Shown here: positions 52,742-61,159 of the stretch, one piece after another | How positions within the stretch are numbered: the stretch's first letter is position 1 | Layout: each line of letters starts with the position of its first letter | Source: JBHYGK01 sp051859045 | GTDB lineage: Bacteria; Pseudomonadota; Gammaproteobacteria; Xanthomonadales; Xanthomonadaceae | Reading direction: 5' to 3' | Length of the DNA: 64,000 bases | Assembly (NCBI GenBank): GCA_051859045.1 | Contig: JBHYGK010000003.1 | Coordinates: 1-64,000 of the forward strand | Notes under the pieces: generated by a model | What the model saw: only the letters and a program-made list of their open reading frames with translations | What the model was told of the DNA's origin: nothing | Database searches by the model: none | Made by a program: the position numbers and the translations under genes

Positions 52742-53899
52742 ATGCCCCCGTCGCCCGCCGCCCCCGACGTCCTCGCGCTCGCCTGCGACCTGATCGCCCG
52801 CCCCTCGGTCACGCCCGAGGACGCCGGCTGCCTGGAGCTCGTGGGCGCGCGCCTGGCCGCGGCGGGCTTCACGCTCGAGCGCCTCGACGCCGGCCCGGTC
52901 CGCAACCTCTGGGCGACCCGCCGCGGCGGGCCCGAGGGCCCGGTGCTGTGCTTCCTCGGCCACACCGACGTGGTCCCCACCGGCCCGCGCGAAGCCTGGG
53001 CCAGCGACCCCTTCGCGCCCGAGGTCCGCGACGGCCTGCTCTACGGCCGCGGCGCCGCCGACATGAAGGGCAGCGTGGCGGCGTTCGTGGTGGCGCTCGA
53101 GGAGCTCGTGGCGGCGCATCCGGCGCATCCGGGCACGCTGGCGGTGCTGCTGACCTCCGACGAGGAGGGCGATGCGCTGCTGGGCGTGCGCGAGGTGGCC
53201 AAGGTGTTCGCCGCGCGCGGCGAGCGCCTCGACGCCTGCCTGGTCGGCGAGCCCTCGTCCTCGCGCGTGCTCGGCGACGTGGTGCGGATCGGCCGCCGCG
53301 GCTCGCTCACCGGCACCGCCACCATCCACGGCGTGCAGGGCCACGTGGCCTATCCCGAGAAGGCGCTCAACCCCATCCACGCCGCGCTGCCGGTGCTCGC
53401 CGCGCTGGCCGCGCGCGACTGGGACGCCACCCCGTACCCCGACTTCCCGCGCACCAGCTTCCAGGTCGCGAACTTCACCGCCGGCACCGGCGCGAGCAAC
53501 GTCATCCCCGGCACCGCGACGGTGCAGTTCAACCTGCGCTATTCGCCGCGCTGGAGCGCCGACGCGCTGGTGGCCGACATCGAGGCCGCGTTCGCGGCGG
53601 CCGGCGTGCGCGCCGACATCGCCTGGCACCGCTCGGGCGAGCCCTTCCACACCGCCGACGGCCCGCTGCGCGCCGCGGTCCGCGCCGAGCTCGCCGCGCG
53701 CGGCGTGGTGCCCGACGAGAACACCGGCGGCGGCACCAGCGACGGCCGCTTCATCGCGCCGCTGGGCGCGGAGGTGGTCGAGCTGGGCCCGGTCAACGCC
53801 AGCATCCACCAGGTCGACGAGCGCGTCGCGGTGGCCGACCTCGAGGCCCTGCCGAGCCTGTACCGCGGCGTCGCGGAGCGCCTGCTGGGCCTGCGCTGA
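52742..53899 (+). CDS. dapE: Succinyl-diaminopimelate desuccinylase
   Basis: Dinuclear zinc amidohydrolase (M20) that frees LL-diaminopimelate. The 385 residues have LCFLGHTDVVPTGP (His ligand, Asp), YGRGAADMKGSVAAFV (Asp ligand), LTSDEEGDA (catalytic Glu and Glu ligand), GRRGSLTGTATIHGVQGHVAYP, and the last His ligand near the C-terminus in VELGPVNASIHQVDE. GGAG lies 7 bases upstream of the ATG. Last gene of its operon, convergent with a histidine kinase gene. Confidence 0.97.
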   Translation: MPPSPAAPDVLALACDLIARPSVTPEDAGCLELVGARLAAAGFTLERLDAGPVRNLWATRRGGPEGPVLCFLGHTDVVPTGPREAWASDPFAPEVRDGLLYGRGAADMKGSVAAFVVALEELVAAHPAHPGTLAVLLTSDEEGDALLGVREVAKVFAARGERLDACLVGEPSSSRVLGDVVRIGRRGSLTGTATIHGVQGHVAYPEKALNPIHAALPVLAALAARDWDATPYPDFPRTSFQVANFTAGTGASNVIPGTATVQFNLRYSPRWSADALVADIEAAFAAAGVRADIAWHRSGEPFHTADGPLRAAVRAELAARGVVPDENTGGGTSDGRFIAPLGAEVVELGPVNASIHQVDERVAVADLEALPSLYRGVAERLLGLR

Positions 53900-53914
53900 G
53901 CGCGCGCCGACGGC

Positions 53915-55438
53915 TCAGGCCGGGGTGGCGATGATCCCGGCCGGTCGCACGCTGTAGGCCAGCCGGTCGACCTCCTCGTCGCTGCGCTGCGGCGCGTGGG
54001 CGGGCAGCTCGATCACGAAGCGGGTGCCGCCCTCGGGCGCGTCCTCCAGCGAGATCGCGCCGCCCAGCAGCCCCACCACGATGTTGCGCACCACCGGCAG
54101 GCCCACGCCGCTGCCGCCGCGGCCGACGCGGGTGCTGAAGAACGGGTCGAACACGCGCTCGCGCAGCTCCGGCGCGATGCCGTTGCCGTCGTCGCCCACC
54201 TCGATGCGCACGCGGCCGTCGCCGGCGGGCTCGGCCTGGATCCACACCCGGCCGTCGTCGCGGCCGTGCAGCCCGTGCAGCACCGCGTTGCCGGCGAGGT
54301 TGCCGAGGGCCTCGCCCAGCGCGCCGGGATAGCCCTCCATCGCCAGCCCCTCGGCGCAGGCCCAGTCCACGCGGCGCCCGCCGCGCCGCAGCTGCGGGCC
54401 CAGCGCGCGGTCGAGCTCGCCGAACAGCTCGTCGAGCTTGAAGGCGCGGCGCTGGCGCGAGGCGCGGTCCACCGACACCTGGCGCAGGCTGCCCACCTGG
54501 TCGATCACCCGGCGCAGGCTGCGCTCGTGCAGGTAGCAGGTCTCCTCGACCATCTCGAGCAGCGCCTGCAGCTCGCTGCGCCGGATGTCGCCGCGGGCGA
54601 GGTGGTTGCGCACGTCGTCGGCGCGCGCCTGCAGCGCGCTGCTGGCGAGCAGGCTGTTGCTGACCGGGCCCTCGAGCTGGTGCAGCACGCCGGTCACCAT
54701 GACGCCGATCGAGGCCAGCCGGCCGGAGCGCTCGAGCTCCTCCATCGCCTCGCGCACCTGGCCCAGCGCCACCGCCAGCTCGTCGTTGCGGCTGGCGAGC
54801 TGGGCGGTGCGCTCGGCGACCCGGGCCTCGAGGCTCTCGTTGGCGGCGCGCAGCGCGACCGCGAGCCGCTCCTGGCCCTCCAGCGCCTCCACGAGCCGGC
54901 GCGCCGCGAAGCGGGTCGCCACCAGCGTGGTCACCAGGATCAGCGCCAGCGTCCACACCCGGTAGGGGTGGAACGGGAAGTCGGTGGCGAGGTTGGCCAC
55001 CACGCCGGCCTGCTCCAGCAGCACCAGCGAGCACAGCGAGGCCATCGCGCCGAGGCCGGTGATCACCGGCAGCCAGCGCCGCCGCGACACCGCCGAGAAC
55101 GCGATCACGGTGGGGAAGCCCAGCACCGAGCTGTCGAGCGAGCCGCGCGCCGAGCCCCACACCACCACGCTCAGCACCACCAGGCCCAGCAGCACCAGCA
55201 GGTCGAAGGCGCGCTCGGGGCGGCTGCGCGAGGCCAGCGCGGTGGCGGAGGCGGCGAGGGCGCCGCCGGCCAGCACGCCCACCTGCACCGCCGATCCGGT
55301 CTGCGCCGCCAGCACGCTGCCCAGGGCCATCGCGCCGGCGACGAGCCAGCAGCTGGCGAGGATGGGGAAGACGGAGGGTGGGGCGTGGGTGTCCGCGACG
55401 TGCGCGGGGGCGGGCGTGGTGGGCGGCGTGGGCGTCAT
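53915..55438 (-). CDS. Orphan membrane sensor histidine kinase
   Basis: 507 residues. A Thr/Pro-rich start is followed by about six membrane helices (24-175) with no large periplasmic loop. A coiled linker (about 180-238) leads to the H-box GVLHQLEGPV with His253, then N-box GNLAGNAVLHG (Asn384), G1 GDDGNGI (415-421), F-box FDPFFSTR and G2 GGSGVGLPV (441-449). The layout resembles kinases that sense a membrane signal. No response-regulator gene lies beside it. The ATG at 55438 is the first sensible start; a longer frame runs into the asnB leader promoter region. Confidence 0.88.
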   Translation of the reverse strand: MTPTPPTTPAPAHVADTHAPPSVFPILASCWLVAGAMALGSVLAAQTGSAVQVGVLAGGALAASATALASRSRPERAFDLLVLLGLVVLSVVVWGSARGSLDSSVLGFPTVIAFSAVSRRRWLPVITGLGAMASLCSLVLLEQAGVVANLATDFPFHPYRVWTLALILVTTLVATRFAARRLVEALEGQERLAVALRAANESLEARVAERTAQLASRNDELAVALGQVREAMEELERSGRLASIGVMVTGVLHQLEGPVSNSLLASSALQARADDVRNHLARGDIRRSELQALLEMVEETCYLHERSLRRVIDQVGSLRQVSVDRASRQRRAFKLDELFGELDRALGPQLRRGGRRVDWACAEGLAMEGYPGALGEALGNLAGNAVLHGLHGRDDGRVWIQAEPAGDGRVRIEVGDDGNGIAPELRERVFDPFFSTRVGRGGSGVGLPVVRNIVVGLLGGAISLEDAPEGGTRFVIELPAHAPQRSDEEVDRLAYSVRPAGIIATPA

Positions 55439-55548
55439 GGAGGCGATCCGGGATTCGGGGCCAGTATGCCCCGGCCCGCGGCGCCCGTGCCGACCGCAGG
55501 GCGGCGCGGCCTCAAGCCCGGGCGGCCGCGGCCGCTGGGCCAGGAGGC

Positions 55549-55578
55549 TGGACAGTCGCGTCCGCCGCATCGTAGGGT
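55549..55578 (+). promoter_or_regulatory. Promoter of the asnB leader
   Basis: TGGACA (55549-55554, 5/6 to TTGACA), 18-base spacer, TAGGGT (55573-55578), then 6 bases to the ATG of the leader ORF. The start of transcription would fall at or next to that ATG. Confidence 0.6.
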
Positions 55579-55584
55579 CGAGCC

Positions 55585-55656
55585 ATGACGCACGCCGCCT
55601 TCGCCAACGCGAACAACGCCAATAACGCCAACCGCCACGGGCGGTCCGGCGACTAG
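55585..55656 (+). CDS. Asparagine-rich attenuation leader peptide for asnB
   Basis: A 23-codon ORF (ATG to TAG) whose centre reads FANANNANNANR: six Asn codons in nine (five AAC, one AAT). It is followed by a basic/Gly/Ser/Asp tail. No Shine-Dalgarno sequence precedes it; a -10 box lies 6 bases upstream, so leaderless translation is likely. Its 3' part (55638-55647) forms the antiterminator strand and its 5' part (55594-55600) can pair with the same strand. This is the layout of the trp, his and leu leader peptides, with asparagine as the sensed amino acid of the downstream synthetase. It is not expected to have a function as a protein. Confidence 0.85.
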   Translation: MTHAAFANANNANNANRHGRSGD

Positions 55657-55693
55657 CGCGCGTCGTCCAAGCCGCAGTCCCCAGGCCCGCCCG
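55638..55693 (+). promoter_or_regulatory. Antiterminator pairing (segments 2:3)
   Basis: CGGGCGGTCC (55638-55647) pairs with GGCCCGCCCG (55684-55693): nine Watson-Crick pairs and one U-C mismatch. It competes directly with the terminator, whose 5' arm is 55683-55690. Segment 1, GCCGCCT (55594-55600), can instead pair with GGGCGGT (55639-55645) through five GC pairs and two G-U. Confidence 0.8.
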
Positions 55694-55712
55694 GCAACGG
55701 AGCGGGCCTTTT
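55683..55712 (+). terminator. asnB attenuator terminator (segments 3:4)
   Basis: AGGCCCGC (55683-55690) pairs with GCGGGCCT (55702-55709). Inside, CCG/CGG closes a GCAA tetraloop with one bulged A. TTTTCATT follows. It is one of the two best intrinsic terminators in the window and lies 70 bases before the asnB ATG, inside a same-strand leader. Confidence 0.88.
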
Positions 55713-55781
55713 CATTGGCGTGCCCCTCCGGACCCGGTCGGTCGATCCCCGTCCCGATCCATCCCGCCCCGGAGCCCGACC

Positions 55782-57503
55782 ATGTGTGGCATCACCGCCG
55801 TCTTCCTCGCCTCGTCCCCCGGCGCCCCGCCCGCGCCCGTCCCCGATCGCGCCGCCCTGCGCGCGCGCCTGCTGGAGGCCTCCGCCCGCCAGCGCCATCG
55901 CGGCCCCGACTGGTCCGGCGTGCACGTCGCCGACGGGGCGATGCTGGCCCACGAGCGCCTGGCCATCGTCGGCGTGCACGGCGGCGCCCAGCCCCTGCTC
56001 AGCGCCGACGGGTCCGTCGCGCTGTGCGTCAACGGCGAGCTCTACAACCACCGCGCCCTCGAGGCCGGGCTGGGCCCGGACGAGGAGCATCCGCGCACCG
56101 GCTCGGACTGCGAGGTGGTGCTCCCGCTGTGGCGCCGGCTCGGCGCGGGGCTGGTGCGCGAGCTCAACGGCATCTTCGCCTTCGCGCTGTGGGACGCCGG
56201 CGCCGGGCGCGGGCTGGTCGCGCGCGATCCGCTGGGCGTCTGCCCGCTGTACTGGGGCCACGACGACGACGGCCACCTGTGGGTGGCCAGCGAGCTCAAG
56301 GCGATCGCGCCCTTCTGCGCGGATGCCGCGCTGTTCCCGCCCGGCCACGTCTACGACACCGGCGTGGGCGTGCTGGAGCGCTACTGGCTGCCGACCTGGC
56401 GCCGGGTGGAAGCGGTGGAGGGCGTGGCGCCCGCGCCCGGCGCGCTGAAGGCCGGGCTGCTGGAGGCCGTGCGCGGCCAGCTGATGGGCGACGTGCCCTA
56501 CGGCGTGCTGCTCTCGGGCGGGCTGGACTCCTCGCTGGTGGCCTGGTGCGCGCAGCGGCACGCGGCGCGGCGGGTGGACGAGGACGGCCAGGCGCCCGCG
56601 TGGTGGCCGCGCCTGCACAGCTTCGCGATCGGGCTGCCGGGCTCGCCGGACCTGGCCGCCGCGGCCATCGCCGCCGAGGCCATCGGCACCCAGCACCACG
56701 GCGTCACCTACACGCTGCAGGAGGGCATCGACGCGCTGCCCGAGGTGGTGCGCCACGTCGAGACCTACGACGTCACCACGATCCGCGCGTCCACCCCGAT
56801 GTTCCTGCTGGCCCGGCGGATCCGCGCGATGGGCATCAAGATGGTGCTCAGCGGCGAGGGCGCCGACGAGGTGTTCGGCGGCTACCTGTACTTCCACAAG
56901 GCGCCCGACGCGCGCGAGTTCCACGCCGAGTGCGTGCGCAAGCTCGACGGCCTGCACCAGTTCGACTGCCTGCGCGCGAACAAGGCGATGATGGCCTGGG
57001 GCGTCGAGGCGCGGGTGCCGTTCCTCGACCTGCGCTTCCTCGACGTGGCGATGGGCTTCGACGCCGAGCACAAGCGCGTGCGCCCGCGTCCCGGCGCGGC
57101 GGCCGGCGCGCGCGCGGTCGAGAAGGCGGTGCTGCGCGAGGCCTTCGAGGGCTGCCTGCCCGACGCCATCCTGTGGCGGCAGAAGGAGCAGTTCTCCGAC
57201 GGCGTGGGCTACGGCTGGATCGACGGGCTGAAGGCGCGGGCGGAGGCCGAGGTGTCCGACGCGGCCTTCGCCGCCGCCGCGGAGCGCTTCCCCCACAATC
57301 CGCCCGCCAGCAAGGAGGCGTACTGGTACCGCACGCTGTTCGAGCGCCACTTCCCGGGGCCGGCCTGCGCGGCGACGGTGCCGGGCGGCAAGTCGATCGC
57401 GTGCTCCTCGCCGGCGGCGATCGCCTGGGACGCGGCGTTCGCGGCCGCCGCCGACCCCAGCGGGCGGGCGGTGGCGGGGGTGCACGTGGCGGCGCATGTC
57501 TGA
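55782..57503 (+). CDS. asnB: Asparagine synthetase B (glutamine-hydrolysing)
   Basis: Makes Asn from Asp, ATP and glutamine. The 573 residues have the N-terminal glutaminase domain with nucleophile Cys2 (MCGITAVF), RHRGPDWSG, HERLAIVG and NGELYNH, then the synthetase domain with PP-loop LLSGGLDSS (about 243-251) and LSGEGADEVFGGYLYFHKAP. MAWGVEARVPFLDLRFLDVAM and LWRQKEQFSDGVGYGWID confirm AsnB rather than a peptide-tailoring relative. GGAG lies 8 bases before the ATG. Transcription is probably controlled by the Asn-codon attenuator upstream. Confidence 0.97.
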   Translation: MCGITAVFLASSPGAPPAPVPDRAALRARLLEASARQRHRGPDWSGVHVADGAMLAHERLAIVGVHGGAQPLLSADGSVALCVNGELYNHRALEAGLGPDEEHPRTGSDCEVVLPLWRRLGAGLVRELNGIFAFALWDAGAGRGLVARDPLGVCPLYWGHDDDGHLWVASELKAIAPFCADAALFPPGHVYDTGVGVLERYWLPTWRRVEAVEGVAPAPGALKAGLLEAVRGQLMGDVPYGVLLSGGLDSSLVAWCAQRHAARRVDEDGQAPAWWPRLHSFAIGLPGSPDLAAAAIAAEAIGTQHHGVTYTLQEGIDALPEVVRHVETYDVTTIRASTPMFLLARRIRAMGIKMVLSGEGADEVFGGYLYFHKAPDAREFHAECVRKLDGLHQFDCLRANKAMMAWGVEARVPFLDLRFLDVAMGFDAEHKRVRPRPGAAAGARAVEKAVLREAFEGCLPDAILWRQKEQFSDGVGYGWIDGLKARAEAEVSDAAFAAAAERFPHNPPASKEAYWYRTLFERHFPGPACAATVPGGKSIACSSPAAIAWDAAFAAAADPSGRAVAGVHVAAHV

Positions 57504-57506
57504 TGC

Positions 57507-57527
57507 GCGCCGCCGCTGCGGCGGCGC
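57507..57527. terminator. Hairpin between asnB and the NUDIX gene
   Basis: Inverted repeat GCGCCGCCGC / GCGGCGGCGC around a single central T, directly after the asnB stop and between convergent genes. No T-run. Confidence 0.5.
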
Positions 57528-57556
57528 TGGGCTGGGCGCGCGTTGGATCGTGCGGA

Positions 57557-58045
57557 TCAGGCGCCGGCGCGGGCCGCGGCCCAGGCGCGCCAGGCCGGCA
57601 GCACGTGGCGGCGCGACAGCGGGGCGATCCGCGGCGCCTCGGCGTCGGCGCCGGCGTCGCCGCGCAGCGCGGCGTCGAGCGTGGCCGCGTCGATCCAGCG
57701 CGCCTCGGCGATCTCGGCGCGTGCGGACGGCGCGCCCGCGGCGCGCACCACGAACGCCTCGGCGCGCACCCGGCAGCCCGGCTCGTGCACCGCGGCGTCC
57801 TCGAAGGTGCCCAGCGGCCAGGCCTCGGCGATCGCCACGCCCAGCTCCTCCATCAGCTCGCGCGCCAGCGTGGCCAGCGCGCCTTCGCCCGGCTCGCGCT
57901 TCCCGCCGGGCTGGATGTAGGTGTCCGAGCCGCGCTTGCGCACCAGCAGCACGCGCGCGCCGGCGTCGTCGGGCCGCTCGACGATCACCGCGGCCACGGT
58001 GTGGATGACCCGCCCGGCGCCCGCGGGCGCGCCGCTCCCGCTCAC
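57557..58045 (-). CDS. NUDIX hydrolase
   Basis: 162 residues with a complete NUDIX box GGKREPGEGALATLARELMEELGV (Gx5Ex7REUxEExGU), near residues 47-70, giving the metal-binding glutamates for cleavage of a nucleoside diphosphate linked to X. The substrate cannot be told; VRKRGSDTYIQPGGKREPGE resembles MutT/ADP-ribose-type members. GTG start, overlapping the acylase stop as GTGA, so translation is probably coupled to the upstream acylase. Confidence 0.92.
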   Translation of the reverse strand: MSGSGAPAGAGRVIHTVAAVIVERPDDAGARVLLVRKRGSDTYIQPGGKREPGEGALATLARELMEELGVAIAEAWPLGTFEDAAVHEPGCRVRAEAFVVRAAGAPSARAEIAEARWIDAATLDAALRGDAGADAEAPRIAPLSRRHVLPAWRAWAAARAGA

Positions 58046-60447
58046 TCCGCCGCCCCGGGCGCCAGCGTCAGCGTGTGCGCCGCCTCGCCGGGCAGGAAGG
58101 ACGAGGGCGCGCCGCGCGCCCAGTCGGCGTGGCCGGCGCCCCAGTACGGGCTCAGCGGATGGCCCGCCTGGCCGCCGGGCATGTGCAGCACGCCCTCGGC
58201 CTCGCGGCCCGGGCTCACCACCATGCGCTGGCTGGCGCCGAAGGACGGGGCCTGCACGCGCGGCATGTTGCCGTCGCCGGGCAGCGCGTCGGCGGGCATG
58301 CACAGCCGCTCGCGCAGCGGGCCGGGCAGGAACGCCGCCAGCGGGTGGCAGATGGCGGCGGTGTTGCGCTCGCCCCAGGTGCGCCGGGGCAGGGTGGCCA
58401 GCGCGGCGTCGCCGCCGGGCGCCGGCGGATCGGTGGCCGCGGCCTGCGCGGCCATCTCGCGCGCCACCCAGCGCGCGCTCTCGGCCAGCAGGGCGTCCCA
58501 GTCGGCATGGCGGCGGCCCAGCAGGTGCGCGGGACGCTGCTCGAGCAGCGGCCAGACGAGGCCCTCGCGCTGGTTCAGCGGCAGCGGCGTCCACGCCTCG
58601 CCGAGCGCCGCGCGGCCGGGCGCGGTCAGCGCCGCCACGACCTCGTCGCTGACCTTGCCGCGGAAGGCGCGGGTGATGCGGTAGGCGGCGGAGTCCACCG
58701 ACGCGCGCCCGGTCCAGCGGGTGTCGCGCACCAGCGCCTGCAGCGCGGCGTCGTCGGGATGCGCGGCCACCACCTGCTGCAGCAGCGCCCACCAGCGCTC
58801 CAGGAACAGCGCGCGGTCGTCGAGCTGGATCGCCAGCAGGTCGGCCTCGGTGAAGGTGTCGCGCGCGCGAAGGGCGTCGCGGATCTGGCGCTGGCGCGCG
58901 CCGAGGTCGACGCCGCCGTCGCCCATCAGCGCCAGCGCCGCGCCGTCGGTGACGCGCGCGTTGGCGGTCCACAGGCGGCCGTCGGCGGGATCGGTGATCT
59001 GCAGCGCGCCCGTCGCGGCCGGGGCCAGGAAGCCCGGCCAGGCGCAGGCCAGCGGCGCCGGCGCGCGACCGTCGCAGCCTTCCGGGCGCGCCGGGACGCG
59101 GCCGGCGATGCGCCAGCCGATCCGGCCCCGGGCGTCGCCGGCGACCAGGTTCTGCGCCGGCACGCCCGCGCGCGCCGCCACGGCCAGCGCGGCGTCGAGG
59201 TCGCCGGCGCTGGCCATGTCGCCCAGCGCCAGGTCCAGGCTGCCGGCGCGGTGCGCCACCCACTGCAGCGCCAGCCGGGTGCCGTCGGGCTCGTCGCGCA
59301 GCACCGGGGCGGTGGCGCCGCCGGGCAGGGCGACCTCCTCGACCAGGAAGCGCTCGGGCTCGCCGCCGGCCACCTCCAGCACCTCCTCGTGCGCCTCGGT
59401 GGGCGTGCCGGCCGGCACCACCAGCCAGTCGGCCCAGTCGCCGTAGCTGTTGGTGAAGCCCCAGGCCACGTGGGTGTTGGCGCCGACGATCACGAAGGGC
59501 ACGCCGGGCAGGGTGACGCCGCTGACGTCCACGCGGCCGCCGGGCGCGCCGGGATGCGCGTAGCGCAGGCGCGCTCGGAACCACAGGTTGGGCGCGCGCA
59601 GGCCCAGGTGCATGTCGTCGGCGACGATCGCGCGGCCGTCCGCGGTGAGGCTGCCGTCGACGGCGAAGTTGTTGCTGCCCGGCACGATGCCCTCGGCCGC
59701 GGTGACACCGGTGGCGGGGCCCTCGGGCGAAGGCAGCGCGCGCAGGTCGACGGCCTCGGGGCCCGGCAGCACGGCGTCGCCGCGCGGCTCGCCCATCAGC
59801 GGCGCGTCCCAGCTCGAGCCGTCGTGCGCCAGCAGCGCGGCCAGCGCCGGCGGCAGCGCGTCGCGCACGTGGTGGCGGGCGTACTCGCCCTGGTTCGCGG
59901 CGTCCTGCAGGTCGAAGAACATCGCGTAGCCGGCCAGCGCGGTGTCGGCCGGCGTCCAGGCCTGGGGCGACTGGCGCAGCAGCAGGTAGGGCCAGGGCCG
60001 CGCGCCCAGCGCGCCGAGGCCGGCGTTGGCGCCGTCGGCGTAGGCCTGCAGCACCGGCAGGCGAGGGCCGGCGATCACGTCGAGGCTGGCGTCGATGCGC
60101 GCGCGCAGCCGGTGCACGCGGCGCTGGCGGTCGAGCGGCAGCGCGCCGGCGCCGACCAGGGCCGAGAGCTCGCCGGCGGCGCTGCGGCGCACCAGGTCCA
60201 TCTCGAAGTAGCGCTCCTGGGCGTGCACGAAGCCCAGCGCGCGGGCCGCGTCGGCCTCGTTGGCGGCGTCGATGGTGACCACGCCGAGGGCGTCGCGCTG
60301 GATCGTCACCGGCGCCGACAGCCCGGGCAGGGCGAGCTCGCCCTCGAGCTCGGGCAGGCTGCCGCGCAGCGCGAACCAGGCGGCCGCGAGCAGCAGCACG
60401 ACGAGGGCCAGCAGCACGGCGGTGCCGCGCACGATCCACTTCAGCAT
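58042..60447 (-). CDS. Penicillin acylase family (Ntn) hydrolase
   Basis: S45 amidohydrolase made as a precursor that cuts itself into alpha and beta chains. The 801 residues have an N-terminal membrane or signal helix (about 8-27), alpha-chain marks GVVTIDAANEADAARALGFVHAQERYFEMDLVRR, and the cleavage site GSNNFAVDG where Ser becomes the beta-chain N-terminal nucleophile. HADWDALL and GHPLSPYWGAGHADW are near the C-terminus. The ATG at 60447 has GGAGAG 8 bases upstream and is preferred to a GTG at 60465. Substrate is uncertain: beta-lactams, acyl-homoserine lactones or other N-acyl compounds are all known for the family. Confidence 0.93.
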   Translation of the reverse strand: MLKWIVRGTAVLLALVVLLLAAAWFALRGSLPELEGELALPGLSAPVTIQRDALGVVTIDAANEADAARALGFVHAQERYFEMDLVRRSAAGELSALVGAGALPLDRQRRVHRLRARIDASLDVIAGPRLPVLQAYADGANAGLGALGARPWPYLLLRQSPQAWTPADTALAGYAMFFDLQDAANQGEYARHHVRDALPPALAALLAHDGSSWDAPLMGEPRGDAVLPGPEAVDLRALPSPEGPATGVTAAEGIVPGSNNFAVDGSLTADGRAIVADDMHLGLRAPNLWFRARLRYAHPGAPGGRVDVSGVTLPGVPFVIVGANTHVAWGFTNSYGDWADWLVVPAGTPTEAHEEVLEVAGGEPERFLVEEVALPGGATAPVLRDEPDGTRLALQWVAHRAGSLDLALGDMASAGDLDAALAVAARAGVPAQNLVAGDARGRIGWRIAGRVPARPEGCDGRAPAPLACAWPGFLAPAATGALQITDPADGRLWTANARVTDGAALALMGDGGVDLGARQRQIRDALRARDTFTEADLLAIQLDDRALFLERWWALLQQVVAAHPDDAALQALVRDTRWTGRASVDSAAYRITRAFRGKVSDEVVAALTAPGRAALGEAWTPLPLNQREGLVWPLLEQRPAHLLGRRHADWDALLAESARWVAREMAAQAAATDPPAPGGDAALATLPRRTWGERNTAAICHPLAAFLPGPLRERLCMPADALPGDGNMPRVQAPSFGASQRMVVSPGREAEGVLHMPGGQAGHPLSPYWGAGHADWARGAPSSFLPGEAAHTLTLAPGAAE

Positions 60448-60518
60448 GTCGGTCTCTCCGGGCACCCCGCCCGCGCGCCAAGCCTAGCCGATCCGCGCGG
60501 CGGGGCCGCGTCGCGGGC

Positions 60519-60860
60519 TCAGCCGCCGAGCAGCCGGCGCTGCAGCAGTGCGCCCATGTCACGGCGGCCGACGGCCACGAGATGGATGATCACCTCGCGT
60601 CCCGAGATCCGGTAGACCACGCGACAGGGCGAGGCAACGACCTGGCGGAACACCTCGATGCCGAGGCCTGCCATCTCGCGCGGGACGCTGCCACGCTGCG
60701 GCATCCGCGAGAGGCCGTTGATCACGGCGGTCAGCTGGTCGAGCAGCTGGTCGGCGCTGGCCGCGCCTTCATGCTCTAGGCGGTAGCGGTGGATCGACGC
60801 GAGGTCGCTCGCGGCGCCCGCCGTGATCAGCACCATGTGGCGCGCAGGCCCCTTCGCCAT
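60519..60860 (-). CDS. ParE/RelE-family toxin
   Basis: 113 residues of the RelE/ParE fold: LITAGAASDLASIHRYRLEHEGAASADQLLDQL, then RMPQRGSVPREMAGLGIEVFRQVVASPCRVVYRI and IIHLVAVGRRDMGALLQRRLL. ParE-type members poison DNA gyrase and RelE-type ones cut mRNA; the sequence looks closer to ParE. The ATG overlaps the antitoxin stop (TGATG). A GTG one codon upstream is possible. Appears intact. Confidence 0.9.
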   Translation of the reverse strand: MAKGPARHMVLITAGAASDLASIHRYRLEHEGAASADQLLDQLTAVINGLSRMPQRGSVPREMAGLGIEVFRQVVASPCRVVYRISGREVIIHLVAVGRRDMGALLQRRLLGG

Positions 60861-61135
60861 CACTCGCGCGGCGTCGCTGCACGCAGGCGGGCGATGACGT
60901 CCAGGGCGGGCTCGACGCGGCCGGCCTCGACGTCCTGCTGGCCTAGCGCCAGCAGCTTGAGCATCGCCAGCGTCGCTTGGCCTTCCTCGAACGAGGCCAC
61001 GTCCTGCAGCACTGCCCGGGCCTCGCCGTTCTGGGTGATCAGCAGGGGTTCGCGCTGCTCGGCCAGCTCGGCCAGGACCTCGGCGGCATTGGCCTTGAGG
61101 TAGCTGATGGGCTTGATCTGGGTGGAGTAGCGCAT
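60860..61135 (-). CDS. Phd/YefM-family antitoxin
   Basis: 91 residues. The N-terminal DNA-binding part reads YSTQIKPISYLKANAAEVLAELAEQREPLLITQNGEARAVLQDVASFEE, the Phd/YefM pattern. The C-terminal helix (LALGQQDVEAGRVEPALDVIARL) should wrap the toxin. The ATG at 61135 is preferred over a TTG at 61153. A palindrome on the promoter suggests autorepression with the toxin. Confidence 0.9.
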   Translation of the reverse strand: MRYSTQIKPISYLKANAAEVLAELAEQREPLLITQNGEARAVLQDVASFEEGQATLAMLKLLALGQQDVEAGRVEPALDVIARLRAATPRE

Positions 61136-61159
61136 GGGGTTGGCCGTTGGCAAAAGCGT

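Noticed and set aside
61136..61153. TTG start for the antitoxin
   Set aside because: ATG 61135 lies at a better distance from the promoter and begins right before the conserved domain.
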